Shown here: positions 54,573 to 64,000 of the stretch, piece by piece | Numbering within the stretch: the first letter of the stretch is position 1 | How the letters are laid out: each line of letters starts with the position of its first letter | Assembly: GCF_036373705.1 (NCBI RefSeq) | Contig: NW_027102660.1 | Coordinates: forward strand, 682,001-746,000 | From: Amia ocellicauda | Lineage: Eukaryota; Chordata; Actinopteri; Amiiformes; Amiidae | DNA: 64,000 nucleotides | Reading direction: 5' to 3' | Position numbers and translations under genes: made by a program | The notes under the pieces: model-generated | Told to the model about the DNA's origin: nothing | The model's database searches: none | What the model saw: only the letters and a program-made list of their open reading frames with translations

Positions 54573-55421
54573 ATGTCTTACCTGAAAGCTGCGGACGTCG
54601 ACAGGCTCTACAGGCCTCTTCAAACCCGGGATCACCCCTGGTTCTATTCCCCAGATTTTGTATACACTCTGGAACCCTTTGACTGCGGTTACTCTCCAAG
54701 ACCTCAGACCCCGGTCCCTCAGGACGAAACAACATGCGGTGCGATGGATGTCCAAATGAGTCTCGGGGATCCCCAGCCTCTGGAGCTCATGGAGGGCCTC
54801 GATTTTGCCGAATTGTCTACCGTCTGTGCGTCTCAGCAGGGGGTCAGTCCAATGGATGGAGAAACACCCCACAAACCACCAGGCGACCCAATGAGCATCG
54901 GACTGTCCCGGGGGCGTGATGAAGACGCAGGATTTATGCCCGGGGTATGTGACCAAGTAAGCAGAGTGGTTAAAAGCACCCTGGTGTATATTCTGAGTGC
55001 TCTCATCGACCAAGCTCTGAAAGAAGTCTGTCGGGGGTGTGAAGTGAATCACCCCAGTCAGTTGAGACACAGTTGTTTGTTTGAACCAGACCGTTACTAT
55101 TTCCTGTTCTATTTCAACGTGTTTTACAGAAGACTGAACAAACCGTGGCTGAAACCGGCACTAATCAAGGCGCTGTCTTACTCCCACATACATGTCACTG
55201 CGGGACAAGTCCAGAAAATCATAGATGAGATTTTGCTGGAGCTGAAAAAGGAGCCGTTTATAATAGAGAAACTTGGGCAGCTGCTCAATGACCTGGATGA
55301 GCCGAGTAGAAAAACCGCTGGCAAGCTAAAAGCTTATTTCTTCCGTAAAGAAGTTAAAGCTGGGGGCAGCGACGAAGAATTCGACATCTACGCCACTGAT
55401 TCAGACTCTGACCTGAACTAA
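54573..55421 (+). CDS. Left-end protein ORF2 with Cys/His cluster, copy D
   Basis: 282 aa, intact, HPSQ form of the Cys/His cluster. Confidence 0.75.
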   Translation: MSYLKAADVDRLYRPLQTRDHPWFYSPDFVYTLEPFDCGYSPRPQTPVPQDETTCGAMDVQMSLGDPQPLELMEGLDFAELSTVCASQQGVSPMDGETPHKPPGDPMSIGLSRGRDEDAGFMPGVCDQVSRVVKSTLVYILSALIDQALKEVCRGCEVNHPSQLRHSCLFEPDRYYFLFYFNVFYRRLNKPWLKPALIKALSYSHIHVTAGQVQKIIDEILLELKKEPFIIEKLGQLLNDLDEPSRKTAGKLKAYFFRKEVKAGGSDEEFDIYATDSDSDLN

Positions 55422-55433
55422 GGGACTTTGAAC

Positions 55434-55826
55434 ATGGGGAATGTTCTGGACTGCTTCTGCAACTGGTTCTGTCATCAACACTCTGCAGCTAACCTGAGAG
55501 CGCTATTACACCATGTGCTTGACAGAAAAGTAGCCAACGCGAGCCTTTTCTCTACAGATTTAACCATCGATGAGGATCAACTTTCAAACCTGGAAAAGTT
55601 AATGGCTGCTGTAACAAAGACCGGGGGGTACGAACACTGGGATGAAGCGCTCAAGGGGGCCAAGAATGATATTAGGCCATTTCATCAACATCTGTATGAC
55701 CTTTTACTGAGCATGTTTAATACACCTCTGTTTACTTTTAAAATAGGTCATATTGTTGTTTTATTTACATATGTAACTGAGGTGTGTGCCTACAAGATAA
55801 AGAAACAGGTATATTTGTTGATATAG
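55434..55826 (+). CDS. Bcl-2-like small protein, copy D, intact
   Basis: 130 aa, the only open copy. ATG at 55434, twelve bases after the ORF2 stop; an in-frame TTG six bases earlier is not a likely start. N-terminal MGNVLDCFC is Cys-rich. The BH1-like segment is at about residues 93-110, in a helix-rich second half. I see no clear transmembrane tail. Anti-apoptotic function is suggested by the motif and by known Bcl-2 homologues in adintoviruses, not proven. Confidence 0.55.
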   Translation: MGNVLDCFCNWFCHQHSAANLRALLHHVLDRKVANASLFSTDLTIDEDQLSNLEKLMAAVTKTGGYEHWDEALKGAKNDIRPFHQHLYDLLLSMFNTPLFTFKIGHIVVLFTYVTEVCAYKIKKQVYLLI

Positions 55827-55937
55827 ATCAAGTAACCAATCATCTGATTTCTTTTTGTCTGGACCGTAGAAAAAATTGTTGTGTATGTTATACTTTTCTC
55901 AAATGTCTAAAAAGGGGTATCTGCTCTCCTGAAGTTG

Positions 55938-55959
55938 AATAAAAAACCTTGTATAAAAA
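55938..55959 (+). promoter_or_regulatory. Poly(A) signal and integrase TATA box, copy D
   Basis: AATAAA (55938-55943) and TATAAAAA (55952-55959), 40 bases before the ATG at 55999. Confidence 0.55.
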
Positions 55960-55998
55960 CTTTGCGCATAGTGTGGGTCTGTGTGGTTATTTGACAGA

Positions 55999-57090
55999 AT
56001 GACTCGGCAAGCTCCCCAAATGCAGGAACTATACTACAACCCAGCCAAGATTGGGGGTTTGGCGGGTAAGAAGGGTTTTCAAAGAGGACTCGCTGAGGCC
56101 GGAGTGAAGGTTAATGATGTGGTTGTTTCAGAATGGTTACGGGAACAAGACGCCTATACCTTACATAAACCTCTCAGGATTAACTTTAAAAGAAACTGCG
56201 TATATGCAACTGACATAGACTCACAATGGCAAATGGATCTAGTCGATATGTCAAATTTATCAAAACATAACAATGGTCACAAATTGATGTTGATGTGTAT
56301 CGATGTGTTATCAAAATATGCCTGGGCTCGCATTCTACATAATAAAACAGGTCGGGCGGTGACAAGGGCCTTTGAGGATATATTGTCCCAGGGTCGATGT
56401 CCTAAAAAACTGCAGACTGATAAAGGAAAAGAGTTTCTCACCAGAGAATTTCAGAATCTACTGAAGAGACACAAAATACATCATTTCACCACCGGTAATG
56501 AGCTTAAGGCATCGGTAGTGGAGATGTTTAACCGCACCATGAAGACCAAAATGTGGAGATATTTTACAGCGGTCAACACGTTCAAGTATTTTGATAAAGT
56601 TCAAGATTTTATCGATGCTTACAACCAAGGGTATCACACCAGTATTAAAATGAAGCCTATAGATGTTGATCAAAGTAATTCTTTTAAGGTCTATAAAAAA
56701 TTATACGGACCATTTATTAAGAAGGGAAAAACTACTTATAAGTTCAACATCGGTGATGTGGTTCGCGTTTCAAAGCTAAGGAGTACTTTTGCCAAAGGTT
56801 ATGAACAAACATTTTCTGACGAATATTTTACAGTTACTGAACAGTTGGCTAGAGACCCCCCCGTGTACCGGTTAAAAGACTATGACGGGGAGGATATAGA
56901 AGGAACGTTTTACGAAGCCAAGTTACAAAAAATTATTGTGGGTAAAGACAGTGTATACAGAGTTGAAAAGATATTAGATGAAAAAACCCAGAACCGGAAA
57001 AAATATGTGTTGATGAAATGGCTTGGATGGCCTGAAAAGTTCAATAGTTGGGTCCCGGAACAACAGGTTTGCGATATTCAATCCTTATAA
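55999..57090 (+). CDS. int: DDE integrase with chromodomain, copy D, intact
   Basis: 363 aa from the first ATG (a GTG 18 bases upstream is in frame). Catalytic residues Asp80 (QMDLVDM), Asp141 (LQTDKGKEF) and Glu175 (VVEMFNRT) are all present; Met replaces the usual Arg after Glu175. C-terminal chromodomain at about 305-360. It would catalyse insertion with the 6-bp duplication seen at the ends. Its stop is four bases before an in-frame penton ATG (57095). Confidence 0.93.
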   Translation: MTRQAPQMQELYYNPAKIGGLAGKKGFQRGLAEAGVKVNDVVVSEWLREQDAYTLHKPLRINFKRNCVYATDIDSQWQMDLVDMSNLSKHNNGHKLMLMCIDVLSKYAWARILHNKTGRAVTRAFEDILSQGRCPKKLQTDKGKEFLTREFQNLLKRHKIHHFTTGNELKASVVEMFNRTMKTKMWRYFTAVNTFKYFDKVQDFIDAYNQGYHTSIKMKPIDVDQSNSFKVYKKLYGPFIKKGKTTYKFNIGDVVRVSKLRSTFAKGYEQTFSDEYFTVTEQLARDPPVYRLKDYDGEDIEGTFYEAKLQKIIVGKDSVYRVEKILDEKTQNRKKYVLMKWLGWPEKFNSWVPEQQVCDIQSL

Positions 57091-57136
57091 CAACATGCCC
57101 GCGGGTGTGTTGGGGGCATTACTTTCGATTCTCAAG

Positions 57137-57869
57137 ATGGAATCAGGAGGCTTCTACGTGACTCTACCCAGTAACGCCTCTCTCGATATATACCCTAAAA
57201 ATGAAATATCCAGTTACACGGTACAATTTGGAAAATCTATAGATCTAAGGGTGTCGTGGGAAGTGGGGTTGGCGGAAATACAGTATCCTTACACTTGGGC
57301 TGTTTTACAAGATAAGGATGCCACCTTCGCCATTTTTGATGATGTTAAAAAGAGTCAATGGACATTCACGATACAAGGAGGTTATTATGACAATGTGGAT
57401 AAAATATTAGATGAGATGCATAAACAGTTCTCAGAAGGCACCCCCAACATCAAGCTATATTACAACCCTATTAAAAACAGAGTGTACAAGGTGTCAAAAC
57501 CAGGTATTAGCATTCAAACCAGCGGCCAACTGGGGCGTATATTAGGGTTCTATTCTGACACAGAGAGCAGGTTCTCAGAAGTGGTGGGGCGGCTTTTATA
57601 CTCTTTATGTGTATACGGATATCATAACCCACCAGAGGGTCGGGGATAGTTATGTCCCCCTTTTGAGAAATGTACTTATTAAAGGTAAAAGCAATGACAT
57701 GGTCACAATTACTTATGACAAACCACACTACGTACCAGTCTCAAAGACCCACTTTGACAACATCACGATCGAAGTAAAATCGGATCAGAATATCAACGTA
57801 CCCTTCCGCTTCGGTAAAGTTAATGTCAAACTACATTTTCGACCCCTGAAACAGTGTGTACATTATTAA
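57137..57869 (+). pseudogene. Penton-like minor capsid protein, copy D, frameshifted
   Basis: Only the G-run shift common to all copies (about 57581-57590) interrupts it. The first part ends at 57649 and the C-terminal part reads on to 57869. An alternative in-frame ATG lies at 57095. Confidence 0.75.
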
Positions 57870-57870
57870 A

Positions 57871-58359
57871 ATGGCTACCTCGAGGGGTTATGTAGATCCT
57901 AGCGCCTATGTGGATTATTACAAGATGCAAGCCGGGAACGGCTTGCCCGGTTTTGTAGGAGCCCCCACAATGTATGGCGCCGGTCTAGGGGGACTCTTTC
58001 GTGGTCTCTTTAGAATGGCCGTACCCCTGCTTAAGAGAGGCTTTGCTATAGCCAGACCCCACTTGAAATCAGCGGCTAAAAATATTGTTAGTGACGTGTT
58101 CACCAATGTTATGAACCGGGCAGCTAGCCATGAGCATCAGGAGGGTTCGGGTCTCATGGTAATGGCGAGGAGGGGGGGTAAAAGAAGAAACAGCATGTGT
58201 CCACCAGGGCGACGAAGATTCGTGGCTAACAAAAAACGAAGAATCTCTCATTCTCCAACATATCGTGGATACACTCGGAGAAGGAAGCAGCACAAGAAAA
58301 AACCTGCAAAAAGAAAGTCTCAAAGAAAGAAAAATAGAGCCTCAGGATACATCTTTTAA
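57871..58359 (+). CDS. pX/Mu-like basic core protein, copy D, intact
   Basis: 162 aa. Hydrophobic Gly-rich segment (GLGGLFRGLFRMAVPLL, residues 32-50) and amphipathic region, then a C-terminal ~55 residues very rich in Arg and Lys. This suits a DNA-condensing core peptide or a membrane-active capsid protein; the adenovirus pX/pVI link is by resemblance. The only copy with the basic tail in frame. Confidence 0.7.
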   Translation: MATSRGYVDPSAYVDYYKMQAGNGLPGFVGAPTMYGAGLGGLFRGLFRMAVPLLKRGFAIARPHLKSAAKNIVSDVFTNVMNRAASHEHQEGSGLMVMARRGGKRRNSMCPPGRRRFVANKKRRISHSPTYRGYTRRRKQHKKKPAKRKSQRKKNRASGYIF

Positions 58360-58361
58360 AC

Positions 58362-59762
58362 ATGTCTTTTGTCCACAGTCTATCGGAAGAATGCGTCAAA
58401 TCAGAACTGGATCTGTTTACAGTTCCATACACTCAAACGAGTATAGATAAGATCATATATGTAGAGATTCCCCCTCTTTCTGCAATTTCAGACACGGCCC
58501 CTCTGGAGTTTTTTATAGCTGGCAATGGCGAGGATTATATTGATTTGAATAACACATTTATTTTAATGAACTGTAAAGTGACTGATGAGGATGGCGATGC
58601 AATCGAGAAGACGGCCAACGCTGGGGTCATCAATTACCCGGTGGCCACCATGTTTTCACAGGTGGATGTGACCCTTGGAGATCGGCTCATTAGTCAAAGC
58701 AGCAATACTTACCCCTATAGAGCCATGATGGAGTGTATCCTTAATTATAGTGAGGAGACCCTAAGCAAACAGTTCAGCCCCGGCCTTTTCTTCAAAGACA
58801 TCCCGGTAGCTATGGACGATAAGGATCCAGAGGGACTCAATAAGGGTTTGCAAAAAAGAACGGCCTCTTCAACAGAAGGGAGGACCTTTGAGCTAATGGG
58901 GCATATCCATGCAGACATATTTTTCCAAGAAAAACTCATGCTCAACGGGGTAGACATTAAAATTAAAATGATCCGTAGTAAAAGTGCTTTTTGTCTGATG
59001 ACCCCTGATACGGAAAAATATAAACTGACCATATTATCGGCCTCGCTGTTTGTGAAAAAAGTGTCCGTCTTCCCGGCGGTTAAACTAGGACACGCGCAGG
59101 CGTTAATGACGGAAAACGCCGAGTACCCGATCGAAAGAGTCTATATGAAAGTCCACAGTATCCCCGCAGGGACACGGGTGATGAACCAGGAAAATCTGTT
59201 TCTAGGACAGCTCCCAAAACAGGTTATTATAGGTCTCGTGGATAATGATGCATTTACCGGGGTTTACAACAAGAACCCCTTTAACTTTAAACATTATAAC
59301 CCGGAATTTATTGCGTTGTACGTCGATGGTGTGCAGGTTCCATCCAGACCTTTTCAACCTGACTTTGAAAACGGCAATGCGGTTCGTGAATATTACAGTC
59401 TAGTACTGGCTACGGGTCGCCATCTCAAGGATCAAACTCTGCTGATCGATCGCCGGGAATACTGCAGCGGTTACACCCTGTACGGTTTCAACCTGACCCC
59501 TGACGAAGAGTGTGGACAACATTTTTCACTGATGAAGACGGGCAATATGCGTTTGGAGATGCGTTTCAAGCAGCCTCTACCACGCACTGTAAACATGGTC
59601 GTGTATGCTGTGTTTGACAACATTATTGAGGTGAATCAGAGGAGAAACGTTATGTATGATTATTATAAAAATGAACACCAGAGAGCTCAACCACATCATG
59701 AATGCCCTGGCCAGCTCACGGAAACTGTTTCAAGGAGTCTACGCCTGCGATCAGCTGCCTAA
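58362..59762 (+). CDS. mcp: Major capsid protein, copy D, stop codon lost
   Basis: The 435-residue capsid protein is followed by a run-on: the normal TAA has become AAA, so 31 extra residues are read over the protease start in another frame. The capsid domains are otherwise open. The extension could disturb assembly. Confidence 0.88.
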   Translation: MSFVHSLSEECVKSELDLFTVPYTQTSIDKIIYVEIPPLSAISDTAPLEFFIAGNGEDYIDLNNTFILMNCKVTDEDGDAIEKTANAGVINYPVATMFSQVDVTLGDRLISQSSNTYPYRAMMECILNYSEETLSKQFSPGLFFKDIPVAMDDKDPEGLNKGLQKRTASSTEGRTFELMGHIHADIFFQEKLMLNGVDIKIKMIRSKSAFCLMTPDTEKYKLTILSASLFVKKVSVFPAVKLGHAQALMTENAEYPIERVYMKVHSIPAGTRVMNQENLFLGQLPKQVIIGLVDNDAFTGVYNKNPFNFKHYNPEFIALYVDGVQVPSRPFQPDFENGNAVREYYSLVLATGRHLKDQTLLIDRREYCSGYTLYGFNLTPDEECGQHFSLMKTGNMRLEMRFKQPLPRTVNMVVYAVFDNIIEVNQRRNVMYDYYKNEHQRAQPHHECPGQLTETVSRSLRLRSAA

Positions 59763-60228
59763 ATTTAAGATCAAGAATTTACCTGCAATGTACATAATCA
59801 ACACACACCCTAAAAATATGCCCGGAGAACATTGGCTGGCTATTTATCTAAGGGAGGACCACCGTGGTGAATTTTTTGATTCCTATGGAAACCCCCCGGA
59901 TTTCAGACCTTTCCCTCGGAAGATCAATAACTTTCTGCTCAACAACTGTCAAGAAACCATTTACAGCGGTCGTCAAGTACAAAGTCTTCAGACCTTCACT
60001 TGTGGTCAACACTGTGTGTTTTTCTTATATCATAGATCTAAAGGAAGGTCATACCCCGATATTATGGCCTTGTACAGTGAGGATTTAGGCCAAAATGATA
60101 AAAAAGTGGCAGAGTTTGTCAGGACACTGTGGACCCCCCCTTATAACACAATGACTTACGACCCTAGCCAGCCATGTATACAGATGGGGTGTTCTTGTGA
60201 GGATTTTAAAAGATGTCATGCGTGTTAA
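59671..60228 (+). CDS. pro: Adenain-like cysteine protease, copy D
   Basis: Intact, 185 aa, His54, Asp70 and Cys115 present; overlaps the run-on of the MCP frame. Confidence 0.92.
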   Translation: MNTRELNHIMNALASSRKLFQGVYACDQLPKFKIKNLPAMYIINTHPKNMPGEHWLAIYLREDHRGEFFDSYGNPPDFRPFPRKINNFLLNNCQETIYSGRQVQSLQTFTCGQHCVFFLYHRSKGRSYPDIMALYSEDLGQNDKKVAEFVRTLWTPPYNTMTYDPSQPCIQMGCSCEDFKRCHAC

Positions 60229-60652
60229 GGTGAAAAAATAATGAAAACAGCCTTTGAATCATTAGTTTTGTTTTTATTCAACACAATTCTTATACAAAGC
60301 AGGGGTTATGGTATAAATAAATGTACAACATTTGAAAAAAAAAAAAAAAAAAAAAAAAAATTGTTTGTCGGGTCATTATTTACAGGGGAGACAAATAAAA
60401 ACATGAGATTAATAAGCTTCCCAACGATGGATAGATCCTGAGGATGGTCGCTCAGCACGGTCAGAGTAATGAGATATCGGAGTCAGATCAGGCTCCACCT
60501 CTTTACACAGATGGATTTTTTATCGCGTTTCCTGGTTAGGAACTGTTGATTGGGGCATGTTCAGACAGGCCATCACCTGTAGGAAAGCATTCCAGCCTAC
60601 AGGTCGGCGACTATCGGGTACCTTATTAGTGCTAGTGACACTCTTCAACAAA
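60229..60652. terminator. Convergent poly(A) region and remnant 3' end, copy D
   Basis: Overlapping AATAAA signals on both strands, a long A-tract (about 60337-60360), and from about 60430 the remnant of the C-terminal codons of the next gene, out of frame. Confidence 0.55.
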
Positions 60653-61150
60653 TCAAACGTGTGAACCTTTGATCAGTTGTCCCTTAAAAACAAATTCACC
60701 CTGTTCATTCCAAGCCGTTACCCGCGGTTTCTGAACCATTTTGTGCAGGATATATTCTGCATGTCTTTTGCTTCTGGCCGGCATGTTTCTCAAAACATCC
60801 GTTACAACATCTCCCTCTGAACTCTCAACAGGTTCGGTCACCGCAACATCTTTATCAACCGAACCCCCCGCATCAGCCCCAGAACCATTTTCTTGAGAGG
60901 CCATGGTTAAAGTTAAAATGTATTGATCTTTTTCACCCTGTCTAACCAGACGGAGGTAGCGCTGTAACATGTTGGTATACAACTGGGCTTTGGAATACTG
61001 ATTTAAATCGGCCCTGGCCTGTATAGCTTTCATTTCAGAGTCCAGGTTGTTTTCGGCCGTTTGTCTAATGGGCTCTGGCCCGACAACATTTTTTCTCAGT
61101 TTCTCAAGCTGCTCCTGAGGGATCAAAAACATTTTCTGAGCATATTCCAT
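60653..61150 (-). pseudogene. Conserved Polinton protein of unknown function, copy D, truncated
   Basis: 165 codons; a two-base loss at about 60658 ends the frame right after the IKGSH motif, dropping the RRPVGW and VPNQE motifs. Confidence 0.68.
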
Positions 61151-61152
61151 TA

Positions 61153-61488
61153 TTAACCCACTCTGGAAGCTAGAAGACTGGTTAGGAAAGGCACGGCTAT
61201 GCTCAACAGCGGTCCTATAAAACCCCCGGTTTGATTAATCTTCTTTCTTTTTCTTTTAATAGAATACTTCTTATTAGCGATGATCTTGATAACCGCTTTT
61301 TGTTTTTTGAGTTTAGAATGTTGAGAAGGGGTTAGGGGTATATTACCGCGTAAGATGTTAAAAGCTATTTCACACAGGGTCTCGATCAAATCCGAGGGGG
61401 CCCCTGCCAGAACAGCTTTCCTATGGCGCGGGCTCCCCTCAAATAACATTTGCAAAAGTGGCAGATTTCTTTTAATCCGAACAGACAT
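61153..61488 (-). CDS. Small basic protein with hydrophobic tail, copy D
   Basis: 111 aa, intact. Confidence 0.7.
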   Translation of the reverse strand: MSVRIKRNLPLLQMLFEGSPRHRKAVLAGAPSDLIETLCEIAFNILRGNIPLTPSQHSKLKKQKAVIKIIANKKYSIKRKRKKINQTGGFIGPLLSIAVPFLTSLLASRVG

Positions 61489-61494
61489 TCTTAT

Positions 61495-62166
61495 TTATTT
61501 CCTTTTCTTTAGCACATACACTGCCGGCCAATCGGGCGGGCACAAACCTGTTCTGAGGCGAAAGTCTTCTGGGGTTTGTGCTTTTAAGTCCGCAATCAAG
61601 TACCCGTAGGGTTTTTTGGTGGCATCCTCAAATGCCTCCAAAAAGAACTTGGTCTGGTTAGGGTACATTTGACGAGCCAAGACGGTGACCTGTAGTTTAT
61701 CTCTGGGGTTTTTAAAAAGAATTATATAATTGGCATATAAATTAATAGAGCGGCTTTTTTTACCTTGAAAAAATAGATTTTGAACTAAATAAATAATACT
61801 TAAATTCCTATGATGAGTGTACTTTGTGAAAGCTTTTTCCACTTCACTGTTGTCACCGGCCTGCTCCATCAGGTCATCAAGGATCACTAGATTAGTTTGA
61901 CCGGGCGGGAACAAGTCATCATCACACAACGAGGCGGGGAGACCTTGCACAAATTACAGATTATTTTTTTTCGAAGCCAAATCATCGTAGAGAGGTTGCC
62001 AGCAAGAGTAACACCACACTATGTTGTCAAGAGCTTGGGACACGGTTGCGTCCACATCTTCTATGATGTTCTTTATAAGATAGCTCTTCCCCGAATTGGA
62101 GGGACCGGCTATAATACAGGAGAAAGGGTGTTGAAGTCTGTTATCAAAACCACCACTAATATCCAT
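61495..62166 (-). pseudogene. atp: Packaging ATPase, copy D, nonsense at codon 71
   Basis: TAA at 61954-61956 separates Walker A (upstream) from Walker B (downstream). Otherwise in frame throughout. Confidence 0.9.
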
Positions 62167-64000
62167 AAGGCAGAGTGGTATAATCAGTCTTCAAGACTCT
62201 TTTATTGTACACCACCCTGAACCGTTTGTTTAGTGATCTATTTTCCAACGTGTACCCCTTTTTATTGCGATAGATATGATTTCCGGCTGTAATAATCTCA
62301 CGAGGAGGCGCGTCTTTCTCGGTTACAAAACTTTCTACCAGGGTCGTCAGAGACTTGATGTTAATGAGCTTGTTGTTACAATGGTTCAGAGTGAAACCCT
62401 TAACTTTCATACAGGTCTTACCCGCAGCCGTTCTGTATGCGTCTTAGGACCCCCTGAAACAAACTCCACTATGTGGTCCTGAGGATCTAGTTCGCTCGTT
62501 AACTCCCCAAGGTAGTCCCCGAGGGGAGGGACCCAATCCCCTGGCCTGGTGACAAAGATTACAGAGTCAGTATCATGATAGAGCGTGCGTTCCTGCAACT
62601 GATCCATTAAGTTGTACAATTCAAGCCGGGCGTAAGCCGTGGTAAAAACCGCTATGAAAACATTAACGTTCCCCTGTTTGGTGGGGAAATCTTTAGGGGC
62701 CCTCCACTGGACCTGTGCCACGTGGTCATTTAAGAATTGAAAGTGTGATACTGCATGTTGTTTGGAAAACGTAAATTCTATAAACTGTTCAGGGGTTTTA
62801 ATCAAGGTTGTGTTTAGACGGTAATTTCTTTCCCCAAACTTACCCCACAGACTGTTTAAAATCAGTTTGGACATTTGTCTCTTGGCGGGGTTTACAGTTA
62901 TGTTCCCCGGCTCTAGACGGATCCCTTCCTTTTCAAAATATTGATGAACGTATCGCTCTTTGGCCGCGGAGTCAACACACCATGAGGGATAGCCCGATGC
63001 CTCCTGTTTCCCTTTCAGATGGGTCATAATGTAATCAGCAAAAAGAGTATCAGATTTTTCAGAAAAATGCCAAACCTCATACACCTTACCGACTCTGTAA
63101 CCTTTCTACACCGCCTTGTCAAGCTCAATGCTACACCAGACACCCGTCAGCGCTCTATCTTCATCACTGTGCAGACAAGAGGTAGTTTGATTTTCAGTTT
63201 CCACACACGTTCTACACAGAGGGAACATCAATTTTCCCGAACACCTGTAAGGCAACACGGGTAAGAACAGCTCGCGAGGAGGGTACATGGTGACTTTGAT
63301 CAAACCAAAGTAATGTCCAATTTCGAGAAAGTCACGATAAACAATGGTTGGACGCCCCACCGGGTACATTTTGGTCTTGTTGACATAAGGGTACAGACTG
63401 GTGAAATCATAGTAATCTACTCTCTCACCCTCCTTTACCTCATAATGTAAACAGAGGGCGTTGGTTCGACCCCCAAATAACGCATCCCGGGGCTCTAGAC
63501 GTTCAGGAAAGTCCAAGGTTTCCATAAACCGTTGTACCCCCGCTTCCTGTTGCTTCAGGGTCGTCCACTCGTGTTTCCAAATCACCAGCACGTTCAAACC
63601 ATAGGTGTTTTTTAAAGTTTCAATTCGTTCCTGGAAATCATAGTACATATCACCGCAGAGTTTTTGTGTTACGGGGTTAAAGGTGTTTGGGTCGAAGCAC
63701 TGAGGACAGCCATGGTAAATACAACCTGCAAACTCATAAGCGGTACGCCGCCCGAACACGTCGCTAAAACCGTCTAAGTAGTAAGGCCCCATTTTGACTT
63801 CCCCTTGATTTAAAGCATGTCTGATGAAGATGTTATCCCGGGCACTCAGGTATTCCAGCCACTGTATGGAGACAGTCGAAAAGTTCTTTTGTCTAACACG
63901 ATAGTTGTCAGAAGTGGTGACCGCTATAGTGTTTTTCTGCAAGAAATTGGACCGATACATTTTCATGCAGAGAGACGTTATGGTCACACTTTGCAAAGGG
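62156..64000 (-). pseudogene. polB: Family B DNA polymerase, copy D, C-terminal half, broken
   Basis: Partial at the window end. TAG at 63106-63108 and a 4-base deletion near 62442 break it. Motifs A, B and C are still visible. The region with the shared N-terminal stop lies outside the window. Confidence 0.9.

Larger units (their letters stand above)
53482..64000 (+). mobile_element. Polinton/adintovirus-like element, copy D, cut by the window end
   Basis: Left ITR present. Rightward genes are the best preserved of the four copies: ORF1, ORF2, the Bcl-2-like gene, integrase, core protein and protease are open. Penton (shared shift), MCP (lost stop), the 216-aa-type ORF, ATPase and polB are damaged. 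The window ends inside polB. Confidence 0.93.

Overview
The window is eukaryotic DNA, most likely from a fish or other vertebrate. It holds a cluster of tRNA-Val genes into which a Polinton/Maverick-type (adintovirus-like) endogenous DNA virus has been inserted and then amplified. Evidence for the host is the set of tRNA-Val genes with vertebrate-type sequence, and virus genes with TATA boxes, AATAAA signals and GT-AG introns. The species cannot be named from the sequence.

Four copies lie in the same orientation. Copy A (about 505-16526) has lost its left end but keeps its right inverted terminal repeat (ITR). Copy B (about 19279-33809) has lost both ends; its left part is an almost identical duplicate of A, including the flanking tRNA DNA. 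Copy C (35725-51737, 16,013 bp) is structurally complete, with 185-bp ITRs and a 6-bp target duplication CATAAG on both sides. Copy D (53482 to past the window end) has its left ITR and the best-preserved rightward genes. Between copies are 1.7-2.8 kb stretches of roughly 1-kb tRNA-Val repeat units at 1-504, 16527-19278, 33810-35724 and 51738-53481. All nine tRNA copies are on the minus strand.

Each full element has four apparent transcription blocks. (1) Left end, rightward: two unknown proteins and a small Bcl-2-like protein, ending at an AATAAA. (2) Rightward late block: DDE integrase with chromodomain, penton-like minor capsid protein, basic pX/Mu-like core protein, double-jelly-roll major capsid protein and adenain-like protease. 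(3) Leftward block: protein-primed family B DNA polymerase with an upstream ORF, FtsK/HerA-type packaging ATPase, a small hydrophobic-tailed protein and a conserved unknown protein. Blocks 2 and 3 converge on a shared poly(A) region. (4) Right end, leftward: a six-exon spliced gene whose introns are all phase 1, with its own TATA box. Integrase and PolB would insert and copy the genome; MCP, penton, ATPase, core protein and protease would build and pack virions; the end blocks are probably early/host-interaction genes.

No copy is fully intact. Several lesions are shared by every copy that can be compared (a penton frameshift, an in-frame TAA in polB, the break between the 272-codon ORF and polB), so the amplified ancestor was already damaged or uses recoding there. 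Private lesions include loss of a catalytic Asp in the A/B integrase, loss of the exonuclease Asp in C PolB, an ATPase nonsense codon in D and a lost MCP stop in D.
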